Shown here piece after piece: positions 45,906 to 56,322 of a DNA stretch of 64,000 nt (position 1 is the first letter of the stretch; each line of letters begins with the position of its first letter). The notes below the pieces were generated by a model, which was not told the origin of the DNA, searched no databases, and worked only from the letters and a program-made list of their open reading frames with translations. A program made the position numbers and the translations under genes. The stretch is from Mesohalobacter salilacus (lineage in GTDB: Bacteria; Bacteroidota; Bacteroidia; Flavobacteriales; Flavobacteriaceae): contig RRZV01000082.1 in NCBI GenBank assembly GCA_003931895.1, positions 1 through 64,000 of the forward strand, given 5' to 3'.

Positions 45906-46730
45906 ATGCCTGTAAAAAAATTAAAACCAATAACGCCAGGTCAGCGATTTAAAGTTGTAAGTGGGTTCGACGCCATAACAACTGATAAGCCGGAAAAGTC
46001 TTTACTTGCTCCGATAAAAAAATCTGGTGGTCGAAACAATCAAGGTAAAATGACCATGCGCTACCGCGGTGGTGGTCATAAAAGACGTTACAGAATTATC
46101 GATTTCAAAAGAAACAAAACCGATATGTCTGCAACAGTAAAGTCTATTGAATATGATCCAAATCGTACGGCTTTTATTGCGTTGATTCAATATAAAGACG
46201 GAGAAAAAAGCTACATCGTAGCTCCTAGTGGCTTGAAGGTGGGACAAACCGTACAATCTGGTGAAAATGCTTCTGCTGATATTGGAAACGCTTTACCTTT
46301 ATCAAAAATTCCATTTGGTTCAATCATTTCTTGTATTGAATTAGTACCTGGTAACGGTGCTGTGATGGTAAGAAGCGCAGGTACATTTGCTCAATTAACA
46401 GCTAAAGAAGGTAAATATGTCACTATCAAGTTACCATCAGGTGAAACCAGATTGGTATTATCTGATTGCAAAGCTATGATAGGCGCTGTTTCAAACAGCG
46501 ATCACCAATTATTAGTAGCAGGTAAAGCTGGTAGAAGTCGCTGGTTAGGTAGAAGACCAAGAACCAGACCTGTTGTTATGAACCCAGTTGATCACCCAAT
46601 GGGTGGTGGTGAAGGAAGAGCTTCTGGTGGTCATCCAAGATCACGTAAAGGTATTCCTGCTAAAGGCTTTAAAACAAGATCTTTAACTAAATCAAGTAAC
46701 AAACATATTTTAGAACGTAAAAAGAAATAA
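45906..46730 (+). CDS. rplB: 50S ribosomal protein L2
   Basis: L2 is needed for subunit joining and peptidyl transfer. The 274-residue protein has the full family pattern: [37 protein letters not shown], the SH3 region [17 protein letters not shown], and the C-terminal [20 protein letters not shown] with the conserved histidine. rpsS follows after 3 nt. Confidence 0.99.
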   Translation: MPVKKLKPITPGQRFKVVSGFDAITTDKPEKSLLAPIKKSGGRNNQGKMTMRYRGGGHKRRYRIIDFKRNKTDMSATVKSIEYDPNRTAFIALIQYKDGEKSYIVAPSGLKVGQTVQSGENASADIGNALPLSKIPFGSIISCIELVPGNGAVMVRSAGTFAQLTAKEGKYVTIKLPSGETRLVLSDCKAMIGAVSNSDHQLLVAGKAGRSRWLGRRPRTRPVVMNPVDHPMGGGEGRASGGHPRSRKGIPAKGFKTRSLTKSSNKHILERKKK

Positions 46731-46733
46731 AAC

Positions 46734-47006
46734 ATGGCTAGATCACTAAAAAAAGGACCTTACGTTCACTATAAATTAGAGAGAAAAGTGGCTCAAAATG
46801 TTGAGTCTGGCAAAAAATCAGTTATTAAAACTTGGTCACGTGCATCAATGATAACACCAGATTTTGTCGGTCAAACCATTGGCGTTCATAACGGTAAACA
46901 ATTTGTGCCAGTGTTTATAACAGAAAATATGGTAGGCCATAAATTAGGTGAGTTTTCACCAACTCGAACATTTAGAGGACATACCTCAGCAAGAAACAAA
47001 AAGTAA
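46734..47006 (+). CDS. rpsS: 30S ribosomal protein S19
   Basis: This 90-residue head protein contacts S13 near the A site. It has [58 protein letters not shown] in outline and TRTFRGHTS. The gene keeps its normal place between rplB and rplV. Confidence 0.99.
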   Translation: MARSLKKGPYVHYKLERKVAQNVESGKKSVIKTWSRASMITPDFVGQTIGVHNGKQFVPVFITENMVGHKLGEFSPTRTFRGHTSARNKK

Positions 47007-47018
47007 TAATAGACTATC

Positions 47019-47426
47019 ATGGGAGTTAGAAAAAAACAACGTGCTGAAGCTATAAAAGAGAGCAAATCTAATTTGGCGTTTGCTAAATTAAACAACTGCC
47101 CTACTTCACCGAGAAAAATGAGGTTAGTAACTGATTTGGTAAGAGGTATGGAAGTTGAAAAAGCCTTACAAGTTTTAAAGTTCAGTAAAAAAGAAGCTGC
47201 ACAACGTGTAGAAAAACTTTTACTTTCAGCAATAGCCAATTGGCAGCAAAAAAATGAAGATGCAGACCTCGAACAAGCGGGTTTGTATATTAAAGAAATT
47301 AAAGTTGATAGTGCTAGAATGCTTAAAAGATTAAGACCTGCTCCTCAAGGAAGAGCACATAGAATTAGAAAACGTTCTAACCACGTTACATTAGTTTTGG
47401 GCGAAAACAATAACTTAGATAGCTAG
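47019..47426 (+). CDS. rplV: 50S ribosomal protein L22
   Basis: L22 reaches into the exit tunnel with its beta-hairpin. The 135-residue protein has [19 protein letters not shown], an [20 protein letters not shown] insert and the tunnel hairpin [20 protein letters not shown]. That hairpin, where macrolide-resistance changes occur in other bacteria, looks normal. rpsC follows after 6 nt. Confidence 0.99.
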   Translation: MGVRKKQRAEAIKESKSNLAFAKLNNCPTSPRKMRLVTDLVRGMEVEKALQVLKFSKKEAAQRVEKLLLSAIANWQQKNEDADLEQAGLYIKEIKVDSARMLKRLRPAPQGRAHRIRKRSNHVTLVLGENNNLDS

Positions 47427-47432
47427 AATATT

Positions 47433-48146
47433 ATGGGACAAAAAACAAACCCGGTAGGAAATAGATTAGGAATTATAAAAGGTTGGGAATCCAACTGGTA
47501 TGGTGGTAATGATTACGGCGATAATATAGCCGAAGATGATAAAATCAGAAAATACATCCATGCTAGACTATCAAAAGCAAGTGTATCTAGAGTTATTATT
47601 GAACGCACACTTAAAATAGTAACGGTTACAATTACAACAGCTAGACCTGGTATTATAATCGGAAAAGGCGGCCAAGAGGTTGACAAGTTAAAAGAAGAAT
47701 TAAAACAATTAACTAGCAAAGAGGTTCAAGTTAATATTTTTGAAATTAAAAGACCTGAATTAGATGCCTTTTTAGTGGCATCAAGTGTAGCTAGACAAGT
47801 TGAAAATAGAATATCATACCGAAGAGCTATTAAAATGGCAATTGCAGCAACTATGAGAATGAATGCTGAAGGTATTAAAATTCAAATTGCTGGTAGATTA
47901 AACGGTGCTGAAATGGCAAGAGTTGAGTCATATAAAGAAGGCAGAATTCCTTTATCAACATTTAGAGCAGATATTGATTATGCTTTAGTTGAAGCCCATA
48001 CAACTTATGGACGACTAGGAATTAAAGTTTGGATTATGAAGGGTGAAGTTTATGGTAAAAGAGAACTTTCACCACTTGTAGGATTACAAAAAAAAGGAGG
48101 AAAAAACACTAAGTCTAATCGGTCAAGAGCTAGACGTAGAAAATAA
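47433..48146 (+). CDS. rpsC: 30S ribosomal protein S3
   Basis: S3 forms part of the mRNA entry site. The 237-residue protein starts [20 protein letters not shown], has the KH motif [17 protein letters not shown] and the C-terminal [20 protein letters not shown]. The basic tail ([11 protein letters not shown]) is typical. rplP follows after 12 nt. Confidence 0.99.
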   Translation: MGQKTNPVGNRLGIIKGWESNWYGGNDYGDNIAEDDKIRKYIHARLSKASVSRVIIERTLKIVTVTITTARPGIIIGKGGQEVDKLKEELKQLTSKEVQVNIFEIKRPELDAFLVASSVARQVENRISYRRAIKMAIAATMRMNAEGIKIQIAGRLNGAEMARVESYKEGRIPLSTFRADIDYALVEAHTTYGRLGIKVWIMKGEVYGKRELSPLVGLQKKGGKNTKSNRSRARRRK

Positions 48147-48158
48147 AATATTGTAAGC

Positions 48159-48578
48159 ATGTTACAACCAAAGAAAACCAAATTTCGAAAGCAGCAAAAA
48201 GGCCGAATGAAGGGTAACTCTACTAGAGGACACCGACTTTCAAATGGCACTTTTGGATTGAAGTCTTTAGACTCATCATTTATTACTGCAAGACAAATTG
48301 AAGCAGCTCGTATCGCTGCAACACGATTTATGAAAAGAGAAGGTTCTTTGTGGATAAAAATATTTCCAGACAAACCTATCACTAAAAAACCTCTTGAGGT
48401 TAGAATGGGGAAAGGAAAAGGTGCAGTAGAATACTATGCAGCTGTTGTTAAGCCAGGTAGAATTATGTTTGAAATAGGTGGAGTTACTCAAGATGTAGCA
48501 AAAGAAGCTTTAAGACTTGCAGCACAGAAATTACCAGTAAAAACAAAATTTGTTGTTGCTAGAGATTATCAAGAATAA
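48159..48578 (+). CDS. rplP: 50S ribosomal protein L16
   Basis: L16 helps place the aminoacyl-tRNA arm. The 139-residue protein has [58 protein letters not shown] and the [17 protein letters not shown] loop with the conserved arginine region. rpmC follows after 9 nt. Confidence 0.99.
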   Translation: MLQPKKTKFRKQQKGRMKGNSTRGHRLSNGTFGLKSLDSSFITARQIEAARIAATRFMKREGSLWIKIFPDKPITKKPLEVRMGKGKGAVEYYAAVVKPGRIMFEIGGVTQDVAKEALRLAAQKLPVKTKFVVARDYQE

Positions 48579-48587
48579 AAAACGATT

Positions 48588-48779
48588 ATGAAACAATCTG
48601 AAATTATAAAATTATCTGACGCTGATTTGGTTGAAGCTATGGAGACAACCAAACAAAAAATATCTGAGCTAAAGATGGCTCATACTTTGACACCTTTGGA
48701 AAACCCAATGCAAATCAGAACTTTGAGAAGATCTGTTGCGAGAATGAATTCAGAAATCAGCAAAAGAAATTTAGTTTAA
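48588..48779 (+). CDS. rpmC: 50S ribosomal protein L29
   Basis: This 63-residue helical-hairpin protein lies near the tunnel exit. Sequence: MKQSEIIKLSDADLVEAM, LKMAHTLTPLENPMQIR and LRRSVARMNSEISKR. The gene lies in its standard place between rplP and rpsQ. Confidence 0.97.
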   Translation: MKQSEIIKLSDADLVEAMETTKQKISELKMAHTLTPLENPMQIRTLRRSVARMNSEISKRNLV

Positions 48780-48791
48780 TTCCTCAACATA

Positions 48792-49049
48792 ATGGAAAAA
48801 AGAAATCTAAGAAAAGAGCGTATAGGTGTTGTAACAAGCAATAAAATGCTGAAGTCAATAGTCGTGTCTGAAGTTAAAAAAATTAAACACCCTATTTACG
48901 GAAAATTCGTTCTTAAAACAAAAAAGTACGTTGCTCACGATGAAAAAGAATCGTGTAATGAAGGTGACACTGTAAAAATAATGGAGACAAGACCTCTTAG
49001 CAAAACTAAACGTTGGAGGCTAGTTGATATAATTGAAAGAGCTAAATAA
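48792..49049 (+). CDS. rpsQ: 30S ribosomal protein S17
   Basis: This 85-residue OB-fold protein binds 16S rRNA early. It has [38 protein letters not shown] and [20 protein letters not shown]. rplN follows after 2 nt. Confidence 0.98.
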   Translation: MEKRNLRKERIGVVTSNKMLKSIVVSEVKKIKHPIYGKFVLKTKKYVAHDEKESCNEGDTVKIMETRPLSKTKRWRLVDIIERAK

Positions 49050-49051
49050 TT

Positions 49052-49420
49052 ATGGTACAACAAGAATCAAGATTAAGAGTAGCCGATAATACTGGAGCCA
49101 AGCAAGTTTTGGTGATAAGAGTATTAGGTGGTACCAAGAAAAGATACGCTAGTGTAGGCGACAAAGTCGTAGTTAGTGTTAAAGAAGCTACACCAAACGG
49201 TAGTATTAAGAAAGGTGCAGTTTCAACAGCTGTTGTTGTTAGAACCAACAAAGAGGTTAGACGACCAGATGGATCTTACATTAGATTTGATGACAATGCT
49301 TGTGTATTGCTTAACCCTACCGGAGAAATGAGAGGAACACGTGTATTTGGTCCTGTAGCTAAAGAGTTACGAGAAAATAAATTCATGAAAATTGTTTCAT
49401 TGGCACCTGAAGTGCTTTAA
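49052..49420 (+). CDS. rplN: 50S ribosomal protein L14
   Basis: L14 makes an inter-subunit bridge. The 122-residue protein has [59 protein letters not shown] and [21 protein letters not shown] in outline. First gene of the classical spc operon, but no new promoter is seen; 2 nt separate it from rpsQ. Confidence 0.99.
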   Translation: MVQQESRLRVADNTGAKQVLVIRVLGGTKKRYASVGDKVVVSVKEATPNGSIKKGAVSTAVVVRTNKEVRRPDGSYIRFDDNACVLLNPTGEMRGTRVFGPVAKELRENKFMKIVSLAPEVL

Positions 49421-49427
49421 AACTAAA

Positions 49428-49745
49428 ATGATGAAAAAGTTTAAAATCAAAACAGGTGATACAGTTCAAGTTATAACTGGAGAGCATAAAGGTCAAGAAG
49501 GTAAAGTGATGAAGGTTTTATACGATGCTGACAAGGTTATTGTTGAATCTGTAAACATGATTAAGAAGCACCTTAAACCAAGCGCTCAAAATCCTCAAGG
49601 TGGTATTCAAGAAATTGAAGCTCCTATACATATTTCAAATGTGGCACTAACTGATAAAAAAGGAAACCCAACTCGTGTTCGCTTTGAAATTCAAGACGGC
49701 AAAAAAGTAAGGGTTTCTACTAAAACTAACGATGTAATTAGCTAG
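49428..49745 (+). CDS. rplX: 50S ribosomal protein L24
   Basis: This 105-residue early assembly protein has the KOW motif [20 protein letters not shown], then VEGVNMIKKH-like [20 protein letters not shown] and [12 protein letters not shown]. An ATG upstream at 49392 overlaps rplN and is unlikely; adjacent ATG codons at 49428 and 49431 are both possible starts. rplE follows after 2 nt. Confidence 0.97.
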   Translation: MMKKFKIKTGDTVQVITGEHKGQEGKVMKVLYDADKVIVESVNMIKKHLKPSAQNPQGGIQEIEAPIHISNVALTDKKGNPTRVRFEIQDGKKVRVSTKTNDVIS

Positions 49746-49747
49746 AT

Positions 49748-50299
49748 ATGGAATATATACCTAGATTAAAAGAAGAATATCAAACAAGAGTCAAAAAAAA
49801 TCTTGTTAAAGAATTCAGCTATTCAAACACCATGGAAACACCAAGACTCCAAAAAATAGTTTTGAGTAGAGGTGTTGGAGAAGCTATTGCAGATAAAAAA
49901 CTTATTGATTATGCCGTGGATGAATTATCCAGAATAGCTGGTCAAAAAGCGGTAGCAACTCTATCCAAAAAAGATGTTGCATCCTTTAAATTAAGAAAAG
50001 GAATGCCAATTGGCGCCAAAGTAACCTTAAGAGGTCATAGAATGTATGAATTTTTAGACCGTTTAGTTACATCTGCACTACCTCGAGTTAGAGATTTTAG
50101 CGGAATAAAACCTGATGGTTTTGACGGCAGAGGAAATTATAATTTAGGAATTACAGAACAAATCATTTTTCCTGAAATTAATATAGACAAAGTAAACCGT
50201 ATATCTGGTATGGATATCACATTTGTGACTTCAGCCGATACGGATAAAGAAGCAAAAGCATTATTAACAGAATTGGGTTTGCCTTTTAAAAAGAATTAA
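49748..50299 (+). CDS. rplE: 50S ribosomal protein L5
   Basis: L5 binds 5S rRNA and contacts P-site tRNA. The 183-residue protein has [67 protein letters not shown] and [18 protein letters not shown]. rpsN follows after 1 nt. Confidence 0.99.
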   Translation: MEYIPRLKEEYQTRVKKNLVKEFSYSNTMETPRLQKIVLSRGVGEAIADKKLIDYAVDELSRIAGQKAVATLSKKDVASFKLRKGMPIGAKVTLRGHRMYEFLDRLVTSALPRVRDFSGIKPDGFDGRGNYNLGITEQIIFPEINIDKVNRISGMDITFVTSADTDKEAKALLTELGLPFKKN

Positions 50300-50300
50300 T

Positions 50301-50570
50301 ATGGCTAAAGAATCAATGAAAGCTCGCGAAGTAAAACGCGAAAAACTAGTAGAAAAATATGCTGAAAAGCGTAAAAGACTTAAAGAAGAAGGTGACTATG
50401 AAGCTTTACAAAAGCTCCCTAAAAACTCTTCTCCGGTAAGACTACACAATCGTTGTAAACTTACAGGAAGACCAAAAGGATATATGAGAACATTTGGTCT
50501 ATCTAGAGTCATGTTTAGAGAAATGGCAAATAAAGGTTTAATTCCAGGGGTTAAAAAAGCCAGTTGGTAA
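50301..50570 (+). CDS. rpsN: 30S ribosomal protein S14 (zinc-independent form)
   Basis: This 89-residue S14 is the long form without the zinc-binding CxxC pairs; only one cysteine ([11 protein letters not shown]) remains. It has [20 protein letters not shown] and [19 protein letters not shown]. With type B L31 and an L36 without zinc ligands, it continues the zinc-free ribosomal set seen in this window. Confidence 0.98.
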   Translation: MAKESMKAREVKREKLVEKYAEKRKRLKEEGDYEALQKLPKNSSPVRLHNRCKLTGRPKGYMRTFGLSRVMFREMANKGLIPGVKKASW

Positions 50571-50587
50571 TATTAAATAATTAAAAA

Positions 50588-50986
50588 ATGAATTTAGATC
50601 CTGTATCAGATTACTTAACTAGAATTAGAAATGCGGTTGCAGCCGGTCATAGAACCGTTGAAATACCAGCTTCTAATCTTAAAAAAGAATTGACAAAAAT
50701 TCTTTTTGACCAAGGTTTTATCCTAAGTTATAAATTTTTAGATGACGACAAACAAGGTGTTATTAAAATAGCGCTTAAATATGATAAGCTTAACCAAGAA
50801 CCCGTTATCAAGAAAATTCAACGAATCAGTAAACCTGGATTGAGAAAATATTCTGGTCATGATGAAATTCCTCGTATACTTAACGGACTTGGAATATCGA
50901 TTGTATCAACCTCAAAAGGTTTAATGACCGGTAAACAAGCGCAAAGAAATAATGTTGGTGGCGAATTACTTTGTTACGTATATTAA
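50588..50986 (+). CDS. rpsH: 30S ribosomal protein S8
   Basis: This central-domain assembly protein has 132 residues, with [38 protein letters not shown] and the C-terminal [19 protein letters not shown]. In E. coli S8 represses the spc operon by binding rplE mRNA; no test of that is possible here. Confidence 0.99.
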   Translation: MNLDPVSDYLTRIRNAVAAGHRTVEIPASNLKKELTKILFDQGFILSYKFLDDDKQGVIKIALKYDKLNQEPVIKKIQRISKPGLRKYSGHDEIPRILNGLGISIVSTSKGLMTGKQAQRNNVGGELLCYVY

Positions 50987-51006
50987 TATAGTTTAAAAGA
51001 TTAGTT

Positions 51007-51549
51007 ATGTCTAGAATAGGAAACAGTCCAGTAAAAATACCCGAAGGCGTAGAGGTAAAACTTGAGGACAACTCTATATCAATCAAAGGTAAACTTGGTG
51101 AGCTTTCTCAAAAATTTGAGGATGTTAAAATCAAGCAAGAAGATGGTGAAATTATCGTAGAACGCCCTAACGATAATAAAAATATTAAATCTAAGCACGG
51201 TCTTTACAGATCTCTTATCAACAATATGATTACTGGAGTAACAGAAGGATATACTAAAGAATTAGAACTTGTTGGTGTAGGTTACAGAGCAACCAATCAA
51301 GGTCAAAAATTAGATATTGCTATAGGATTTTCCCATAACATTGTTCTTCAATTAGCACCTGAGGTGAAAGTTGAAACTGTTAGTGAAAAAGGTAAAAACC
51401 CAGTCATAAAATTAACCTCACACGATAAACAACTTGTTAGTCAAGTCGCTGCTAAAATCAGATCATACAGAAAACCAGAACCCTATAAAGGTAAAGGTAT
51501 CAAGTATGTTGGTGAATACATAAGAAGAAAAGCAGGTAAATCAGCATAA
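51007..51549 (+). CDS. rplF: 50S ribosomal protein L6
   Basis: L6 sits near the factor-binding site. The 180-residue protein has [58 protein letters not shown] and the C-terminal [20 protein letters not shown]. It has two similar domains, as expected. Confidence 0.99.
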   Translation: MSRIGNSPVKIPEGVEVKLEDNSISIKGKLGELSQKFEDVKIKQEDGEIIVERPNDNKNIKSKHGLYRSLINNMITGVTEGYTKELELVGVGYRATNQGQKLDIAIGFSHNIVLQLAPEVKVETVSEKGKNPVIKLTSHDKQLVSQVAAKIRSYRKPEPYKGKGIKYVGEYIRRKAGKSA

Positions 51550-51551
51550 TT

Positions 51552-51902
51552 ATGAGATTTTCTAAACAAAAAAGAAGAAAAAAGATTCATCAAAGAATCA
51601 GGAGAAGTATAAAAGGAACAGCAACTAAACCAAGATTATCTGTTTACAGAAGTAATTTTGAGATTTATGCTCAACTTATTGACGATGTCAATGGCAAAAC
51701 ACTTGCTTCAGCATCGTCAAGAACTGATGCTTCACAAGATAAACCAAAAGTAGAACGCTCTAAAGCTGTTGGCAAAGCTATAGCTGAAAAGGCTAATAAA
51801 ATCGGCATCGAAGAAGTCGCGTTTGACAGAAGCGGATACCTGTATCACGGTAGAGTAAAATCATTGGCTGAAGGAGCCAGAGAAGGTGGATTAAAATTTT
51901 AA
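51552..51902 (+). CDS. rplR: 50S ribosomal protein L18
   Basis: This 116-residue protein binds 5S rRNA with L5. It starts with a basic tail ([20 protein letters not shown]) and has [39 protein letters not shown] and [20 protein letters not shown]. Confidence 0.99.
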   Translation: MRFSKQKRRKKIHQRIRRSIKGTATKPRLSVYRSNFEIYAQLIDDVNGKTLASASSRTDASQDKPKVERSKAVGKAIAEKANKIGIEEVAFDRSGYLYHGRVKSLAEGAREGGLKF

Positions 51903-51905
51903 GAT

Positions 51906-52430
51906 ATGTATCAGAATTATAAAAATGTAGAATTTGTAAAGCCGGGAGGTTTAGATTTAAAAGATAGACTCGTAGGCGTACAACGTGTTACTAAAGTAAC
52001 TAAAGGTGGTAGAGCTTTTGGATTTTCGGCTATAGTTGTTGTTGGAGATGAAAATGGTGTTGTTGGTCAAGGTCTAGGTAAATCTAAAGAAGTTGCTGAT
52101 GCTATCGCAAAAGCAGTTGAAGATGCTAAGAAAAACTTGATAAGAATTCCTTTAAATAAAGGTACATTGCCTCACGAGCAAAAGGGAAAATATGCGGGCG
52201 CTAAAGTGTCTTTGTTTCCAGCCTCTGAAGGTACTGGTGTAATTGCTGGTGGACCTGCTAGAATTGTATTAGAAACTGTTGGTGTTCACGATGTACTGTC
52301 AAAAAACCAAGGTTCAAACAACCCTCATAATGTGGTAAAAGCTACATTCGATGCGCTTTTACAATTAAGAAATGTAGATAGAGTTGCAAAACAAAGAGGA
52401 ATATCAATAGATAAAGTATTTAACGGATAA
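51906..52430 (+). CDS. rpsE: 30S ribosomal protein S5
   Basis: S5 helps decoding accuracy and mRNA entry. The 174-residue protein has [60 protein letters not shown] and [20 protein letters not shown]. The loop where spectinomycin-resistance changes occur in other species looks normal. Confidence 0.99.
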   Translation: MYQNYKNVEFVKPGGLDLKDRLVGVQRVTKVTKGGRAFGFSAIVVVGDENGVVGQGLGKSKEVADAIAKAVEDAKKNLIRIPLNKGTLPHEQKGKYAGAKVSLFPASEGTGVIAGGPARIVLETVGVHDVLSKNQGSNNPHNVVKATFDALLQLRNVDRVAKQRGISIDKVFNG

Positions 52431-52445
52431 TAATAGCTTTTGAAA

Positions 52446-52628
52446 ATGTCAAAAATATTAGTTACTAAAACAAAAAGTGCCATTAAGAGAACAAAACAAC
52501 AAAAGTTGACTCTTGAAGCCTTAGGTTTAAAAAAAATAGGCCAAAGTGTAGAACATCAAGATACACCAAATATTTTGGGTATGATTGGTAAAGTCAGTCA
52601 CTTGGTAAGTGTAGAAAAGATCAAATAA
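52446..52628 (+). CDS. rpmD: 50S ribosomal protein L30
   Basis: This 60-residue protein has [38 protein letters not shown] and [15 protein letters not shown]. The frame extends to TTG 52440, but ATG 52446 (MSKILVTK) gives the family start. rplO follows after 11 nt. Confidence 0.97.
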   Translation: MSKILVTKTKSAIKRTKQQKLTLEALGLKKIGQSVEHQDTPNILGMIGKVSHLVSVEKIK

Positions 52629-52639
52629 GACTATTAATT

Positions 52640-53092
52640 ATGAAATTACATCAATTAAAACCAGCAAAAGGTTCTGTAAAAGGAAAAACGAAACGTCTCG
52701 GACGTGGAGAAGGTTCTGGAACTGGTGATACAGCAGGAAGAGGTCACAAAGGTGCCAAATCAAGATCTGGATATTCTAGAAAAATCGGATTTGAAGGTGG
52801 TCAAATGCCTTTACAAAGACGAATTCCTAAGTTTGGATTTAACAACATCAATAGGATTGATTACAAACCTATTAATCTTTCAGATCTTCAAGCTTTAGTT
52901 GATGATGAAAAAATAAAAGATACTGTCGACCTAGAGACTCTGATAAAACTTGGTCTTATTAAAAAGAAAGATTTAGTTAAGGTATTAGGTAATGGAGAAT
53001 TAAAATCTAAATTGAAAGTTGAAGCACATAAATTTTCGAAAACTGCGAAAGAAGCTATTGAAAAAGCTGGTGGTGAAGCTATAACATTATAA
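52640..53092 (+). CDS. rplO: 50S ribosomal protein L15
   Basis: This 150-residue late assembly protein has a Gly/Arg-rich N-terminus ([20 protein letters not shown]), [40 protein letters not shown] and the C-terminal [17 protein letters not shown]. It lies just before secY, as in most bacteria. Confidence 0.99.
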   Translation: MKLHQLKPAKGSVKGKTKRLGRGEGSGTGDTAGRGHKGAKSRSGYSRKIGFEGGQMPLQRRIPKFGFNNINRIDYKPINLSDLQALVDDEKIKDTVDLETLIKLGLIKKKDLVKVLGNGELKSKLKVEAHKFSKTAKEAIEKAGGEAITL

Positions 53093-53102
53093 TATTTAGT
53101 CA

Positions 53103-54446
53103 ATGCAATTTATTGAAACGATAAAAAATATTTGGAAAATAGACGAGCTCAAAAACAGAATTCTTCTGACTTTGGGCTTATTAATCGTTTACAGATTTGG
53201 AGCACAAGTTGTTCTACCAGGTATTGATGCCTCTCAATTGGCTAGTTTAGGTAGCCAAACTGAAGATGGTATCCTAGGCTTATTAAATGCTTTTACAGGT
53301 GGTGCGTTTTCAAACGCCTCTGTATTTGCATTAGGTATAATGCCTTACATCTCTGCTTCTATTGTCGTTCAATTAATGACTATTGCTATCCCCTACTTAC
53401 AAAAACTTCAAAAAGAAGGCGAAAGCGGAACCAAAAAAATTACTCAAATCACACGTTGGTTAACTATTGGTATTACCTTAGTCCAAGGTCCTGGATATAT
53501 ATATAATTTATACAATATTTTACCTGATGATGCATTTATGGTGCAAAGTAACACGATGTTTATCACCTCTGCTGTAATAATCCTAACAGCAGGTTGTATT
53601 TTCGCAATGTGGCTCGGTGAAAAAATTACAGATAAAGGCGTTGGTAATGGTATTTCTTTACTTATTATGGTAGGTATTATTGCAAGATTACCTCAATCAT
53701 TTGCTCAAGAATTATCTTCAAGAGTTGGTGATGATGGTACTGGCGGCTTAATTCTTATATTAATTGAACTGGTTATTTGGTTTGTTATTATTTTAGCTTC
53801 TGTTTATTTAGTGAAAGCTGTAAGACAAATACCTGTTCAATATGCTAGAAAAAATGCCTCAGGAAAATATGAAAAAAATATTTTTGGTGGCGCAAGGCAG
53901 TTCATACCACTAAAGCTTAATGCTTCTGGTGTTATGCCTATAATTTTCGCTCAAGCTATTATGTTTGTGCCAGCAGCATTAGCAGGATTATCAGACACGG
54001 CAACTGCCCAAGGAATTGCAGCTGAATTTAATGATATGTTTGGTTTGTGGTATAATATTGTTTTTGGTTTACTCATTATAATCTTTACGTATTTTTACAC
54101 CGCTATAACAGTACCAACAAATAAAATGGCTGATGATCTCAAAAGAAGTGGTGGTTTTATACCTGGTATAAGACCAGGAACTGAAACTGCAGAATACCTT
54201 GACAGGATTATGTCGCAAATAACTCTACCAGGTTCTGTATTTTTAGCAATCATTGCTATTTTCCCAGCAATTATTGTTTCATTACTAAACGTACAGTCAG
54301 GTTGGGCCTTATTCTTTGGCGGAACTTCGTTATTAATTATGGTTGGAGTTGCGATAGACACAATAGATCAAGTCAATGTTTATTTATTGAATAAGCATTA
54401 CGACGGATTAATGAAATCAGGTAAAAACAGAAAAGCAGTAGCATAA
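53103..54446 (+). CDS. secY: Preprotein translocase subunit SecY
   Basis: This is the protein-conducting channel of the inner membrane. Its 447 residues and ten predicted membrane helices fit the family. Marks include the plug region [31 protein letters not shown] in the periplasmic loop, [46 protein letters not shown] and [20 protein letters not shown]. It lies between rplO and infA, with no adk or map gene. Confidence 0.99.
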   Translation: MQFIETIKNIWKIDELKNRILLTLGLLIVYRFGAQVVLPGIDASQLASLGSQTEDGILGLLNAFTGGAFSNASVFALGIMPYISASIVVQLMTIAIPYLQKLQKEGESGTKKITQITRWLTIGITLVQGPGYIYNLYNILPDDAFMVQSNTMFITSAVIILTAGCIFAMWLGEKITDKGVGNGISLLIMVGIIARLPQSFAQELSSRVGDDGTGGLILILIELVIWFVIILASVYLVKAVRQIPVQYARKNASGKYEKNIFGGARQFIPLKLNASGVMPIIFAQAIMFVPAALAGLSDTATAQGIAAEFNDMFGLWYNIVFGLLIIIFTYFYTAITVPTNKMADDLKRSGGFIPGIRPGTETAEYLDRIMSQITLPGSVFLAIIAIFPAIIVSLLNVQSGWALFFGGTSLLIMVGVAIDTIDQVNVYLLNKHYDGLMKSGKNRKAVA

Positions 54447-54448
54447 TT

Positions 54449-54664
54449 ATGGCTAAACAACCTTCAATAGAACAAGATGGAACTATTATAGAAGCATTGT
54501 CAAACGCAATGTTTAGAGTAGAACTTGAAAATGAGCATGTCGTAACTGCTCATATATCTGGTAAAATGAGAATGCATTACATTAAATTGTTACCAGGCGA
54601 TAAAGTGAAATTAGAAATGAGTCCTTATGATTTAACTAAAGGACGTATAACATATAGATATTAA
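54449..54664 (+). CDS. infA: Translation initiation factor IF-1
   Basis: This 71-residue OB-fold factor occupies the A site during initiation. It has [60 protein letters not shown] and TKGRITYRY. It starts 2 nt after secY; an 84-nt spacer with a hairpin and repeats follows. Confidence 0.98.
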   Translation: MAKQPSIEQDGTIIEALSNAMFRVELENEHVVTAHISGKMRMHYIKLLPGDKVKLEMSPYDLTKGRITYRY

Positions 54665-54693
54665 TAAACAATGTTTATAAGTAAAAGTTTGGA

Positions 54694-54740
54694 AATTGAA
54701 CCTTTTCAATTATTAAACTTTAAACTTTAAACTTTTAAAC
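54694..54740 (+). promoter_or_regulatory. Hairpin and TTTAAAC heptad repeats between infA and rpmJ
   Basis: AATTGAA (54694-54700) pairs with TTCAATT (54705-54711) over a 4-nt loop. About four TTTAAAC-like heptads follow, up to 54740, just before rpmJ. It is the largest gap in the ribosomal run. An attenuator, a processing site or a chance repeat are all possible. Confidence 0.4.
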
Positions 54741-54748
54741 TACAAAAA

Positions 54749-54865
54749 ATGAAAGTAAGAGCATCAATCAAAAAGAGAAGTGCAGATTGCAAAATCGTAA
54801 GACGTAAAGGGAGACTTTATGTTATTAATAAAAAGAATCCAAAGTTTAAACAAAGACAAGGTTAA
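54749..54865 (+). CDS. rpmJ: 50S ribosomal protein L36 (zinc ligands lost)
   Basis: This 38-residue protein starts [20 protein letters not shown] and ends NPKFKQRQG. The usual L36 zinc ribbon has three Cys and one His; here only C14 remains (S at 11, N at 27, F near 33), so zinc binding is lost. The full-length match otherwise is clear. The gene is short and easily missed in annotation. rpsM follows after 2 nt. Confidence 0.96.
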   Translation: MKVRASIKKRSADCKIVRRKGRLYVINKKNPKFKQRQG

Positions 54866-54867
54866 TT

Positions 54868-55242
54868 ATGGCAAGAATAGCAGGTGTTGATATCCCTAAA
54901 CAAAAAAGAGGCGTAATCGCTTTAACCTATATTTTTGGTATAGGTAAGTCAAGAGCACAAAGAATTCTTGAAGAAGCTAAAGTTGATCCAAACAAAAAAG
55001 TTTCTGACTGGGATGATAGTGATGTTTCTGGCGTTCGTAATGCTGTCTCACAATTTACCATAGAAGGCGAATTAAGATCGCAAACTCAAATGAACATCAA
55101 ACGTCTTATGGATATTGGTTGTTACAGAGGAGTTAGACACAGATCAGGTTTACCTCTAAGAGGTCAAAGAACTAAAAATAATTCACGTACCCGAAAAGGT
55201 CGAAGAAAAACAGTAGCTAATAAGAAAAAAGTAACTAAATAA
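54868..55242 (+). CDS. rpsM: 30S ribosomal protein S13
   Basis: This 124-residue head protein contacts P-site tRNA and the L5 bridge. It has [59 protein letters not shown] and a basic tail [17 protein letters not shown]. First gene of the alpha-operon part. Confidence 0.99.
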   Translation: MARIAGVDIPKQKRGVIALTYIFGIGKSRAQRILEEAKVDPNKKVSDWDDSDVSGVRNAVSQFTIEGELRSQTQMNIKRLMDIGCYRGVRHRSGLPLRGQRTKNNSRTRKGRRKTVANKKKVTK

Positions 55243-55244
55243 TC

Positions 55245-55628
55245 ATGGCTAAATCAACAACAAAAAAGCGTAAAGTCACAACAGACGCCTTTGGTGAAGC
55301 CCATATATTTGCTTCATTTAATAATATTATTGTGTCTTTAACCAATAATAACGGTGAAGTCATATCTTGGTCTTCGGCTGGTAAAATGGGTTTTAGAGGG
55401 AGTAAAAAAAATACCCCTTATGCTGCTCAACTCGCTGCAGAGGATGCAAGTAAAGTTGCTCACGAAGCCGGTCTTAGAAAAGTAAAAGTTTACGTCAAAG
55501 GACCTGGTAATGGAAGAGAATCTGCAATTAGAGCATTACACAATTCAGGCGTTGAAGTTACTGAAATCATTGATGTAACTCCAATTCCACATAATGGGTG
55601 TCGTCCGCCTAAAAGAAGACGCGTTTAA
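55245..55628 (+). CDS. rpsK: 30S ribosomal protein S11
   Basis: This 127-residue platform protein has [60 protein letters not shown] and [19 protein letters not shown]. It is separated from rpsD by 68 nt holding a structured element. Confidence 0.99.
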   Translation: MAKSTTKKRKVTTDAFGEAHIFASFNNIIVSLTNNNGEVISWSSAGKMGFRGSKKNTPYAAQLAAEDASKVAHEAGLRKVKVYVKGPGNGRESAIRALHNSGVEVTEIIDVTPIPHNGCRPPKRRRV

Positions 55629-55643
55629 TTTTTAATTTAACTC

Positions 55644-55677
55644 AGGTTATCGAAGGAAAGACCTTAATTCATAACCT
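55644..55677 (+). promoter_or_regulatory. Structured leader before rpsD (candidate S4-responsive RNA)
   Basis: In the 68-nt gap before rpsD, AGGTTAT (55644-55650) pairs with ATAACCT (55671-55677). Inside, AAGG (55653-55656) pairs with CCTT (55662-55665). S4 is a known autoregulator of its operon in other phyla, so a protein-binding leader is plausible; this is inference. Confidence 0.45.
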
Positions 55678-55696
55678 ATAATCTAAATACATTCAA

Positions 55697-56302
55697 ATGG
55701 CAAGATATACTGGTCCTAAAACTAAAATTGCTCGTAAATTTGGCGAGCCTATTTTCGGCGATGATAAATCGTTTGAAAAGAAAAAATACCCTCCTGGCCA
55801 ACACGGCAACAACAGAAGACGTGGTAAAAAATCTGAATATGCTATCCAATTAATGGAAAAGCAAAAAGCTAAATATACTTATGGTATATTAGAGCGACAA
55901 TTTAGAAACATGTTTGAAAAAGCCAATAGCGCAAAGGGCATTACTGGTGAAGTTTTACTTCAAATGTGCGAAAAGCGTCTCGACAATGTTGTTTACAGAT
56001 TTGGCTTATCACCTTCAAGAAGCGGTGCTAGACAGTTGGTTTCACACAAACACATTACAGTAAACGGTGAGATAGTCAATATCCCATCTTTTCAAGTAAA
56101 GGTTAATGACATTATAGGTGTTAGAGAAAAATCTAAATCTTTAAGCGTCATTGATGAATCATTATCAAACTCTTCTGCAGTTTATGAATGGTTAAGCTGG
56201 AATTCAGAAAAGAAAGAAGGTACTTTTGTTAACGTTCCTGAGAGAACTCAAATTCCAGAAAACATTAACGAACAGTTTATCGTCGAATTATACTCTAAAT
56301 AA
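55697..56302 (+). CDS. rpsD: 30S ribosomal protein S4
   Basis: S4 nucleates 16S rRNA folding at the 5' domain. The 201-residue protein has [60 protein letters not shown], and the S4 RNA-binding domain [20 protein letters not shown]. rpoA follows after 20 nt. Confidence 0.99.
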   Translation: MARYTGPKTKIARKFGEPIFGDDKSFEKKKYPPGQHGNNRRRGKKSEYAIQLMEKQKAKYTYGILERQFRNMFEKANSAKGITGEVLLQMCEKRLDNVVYRFGLSPSRSGARQLVSHKHITVNGEIVNIPSFQVKVNDIIGVREKSKSLSVIDESLSNSSAVYEWLSWNSEKKEGTFVNVPERTQIPENINEQFIVELYSK

Positions 56303-56322
56303 TAATTAGATACTACAACACT

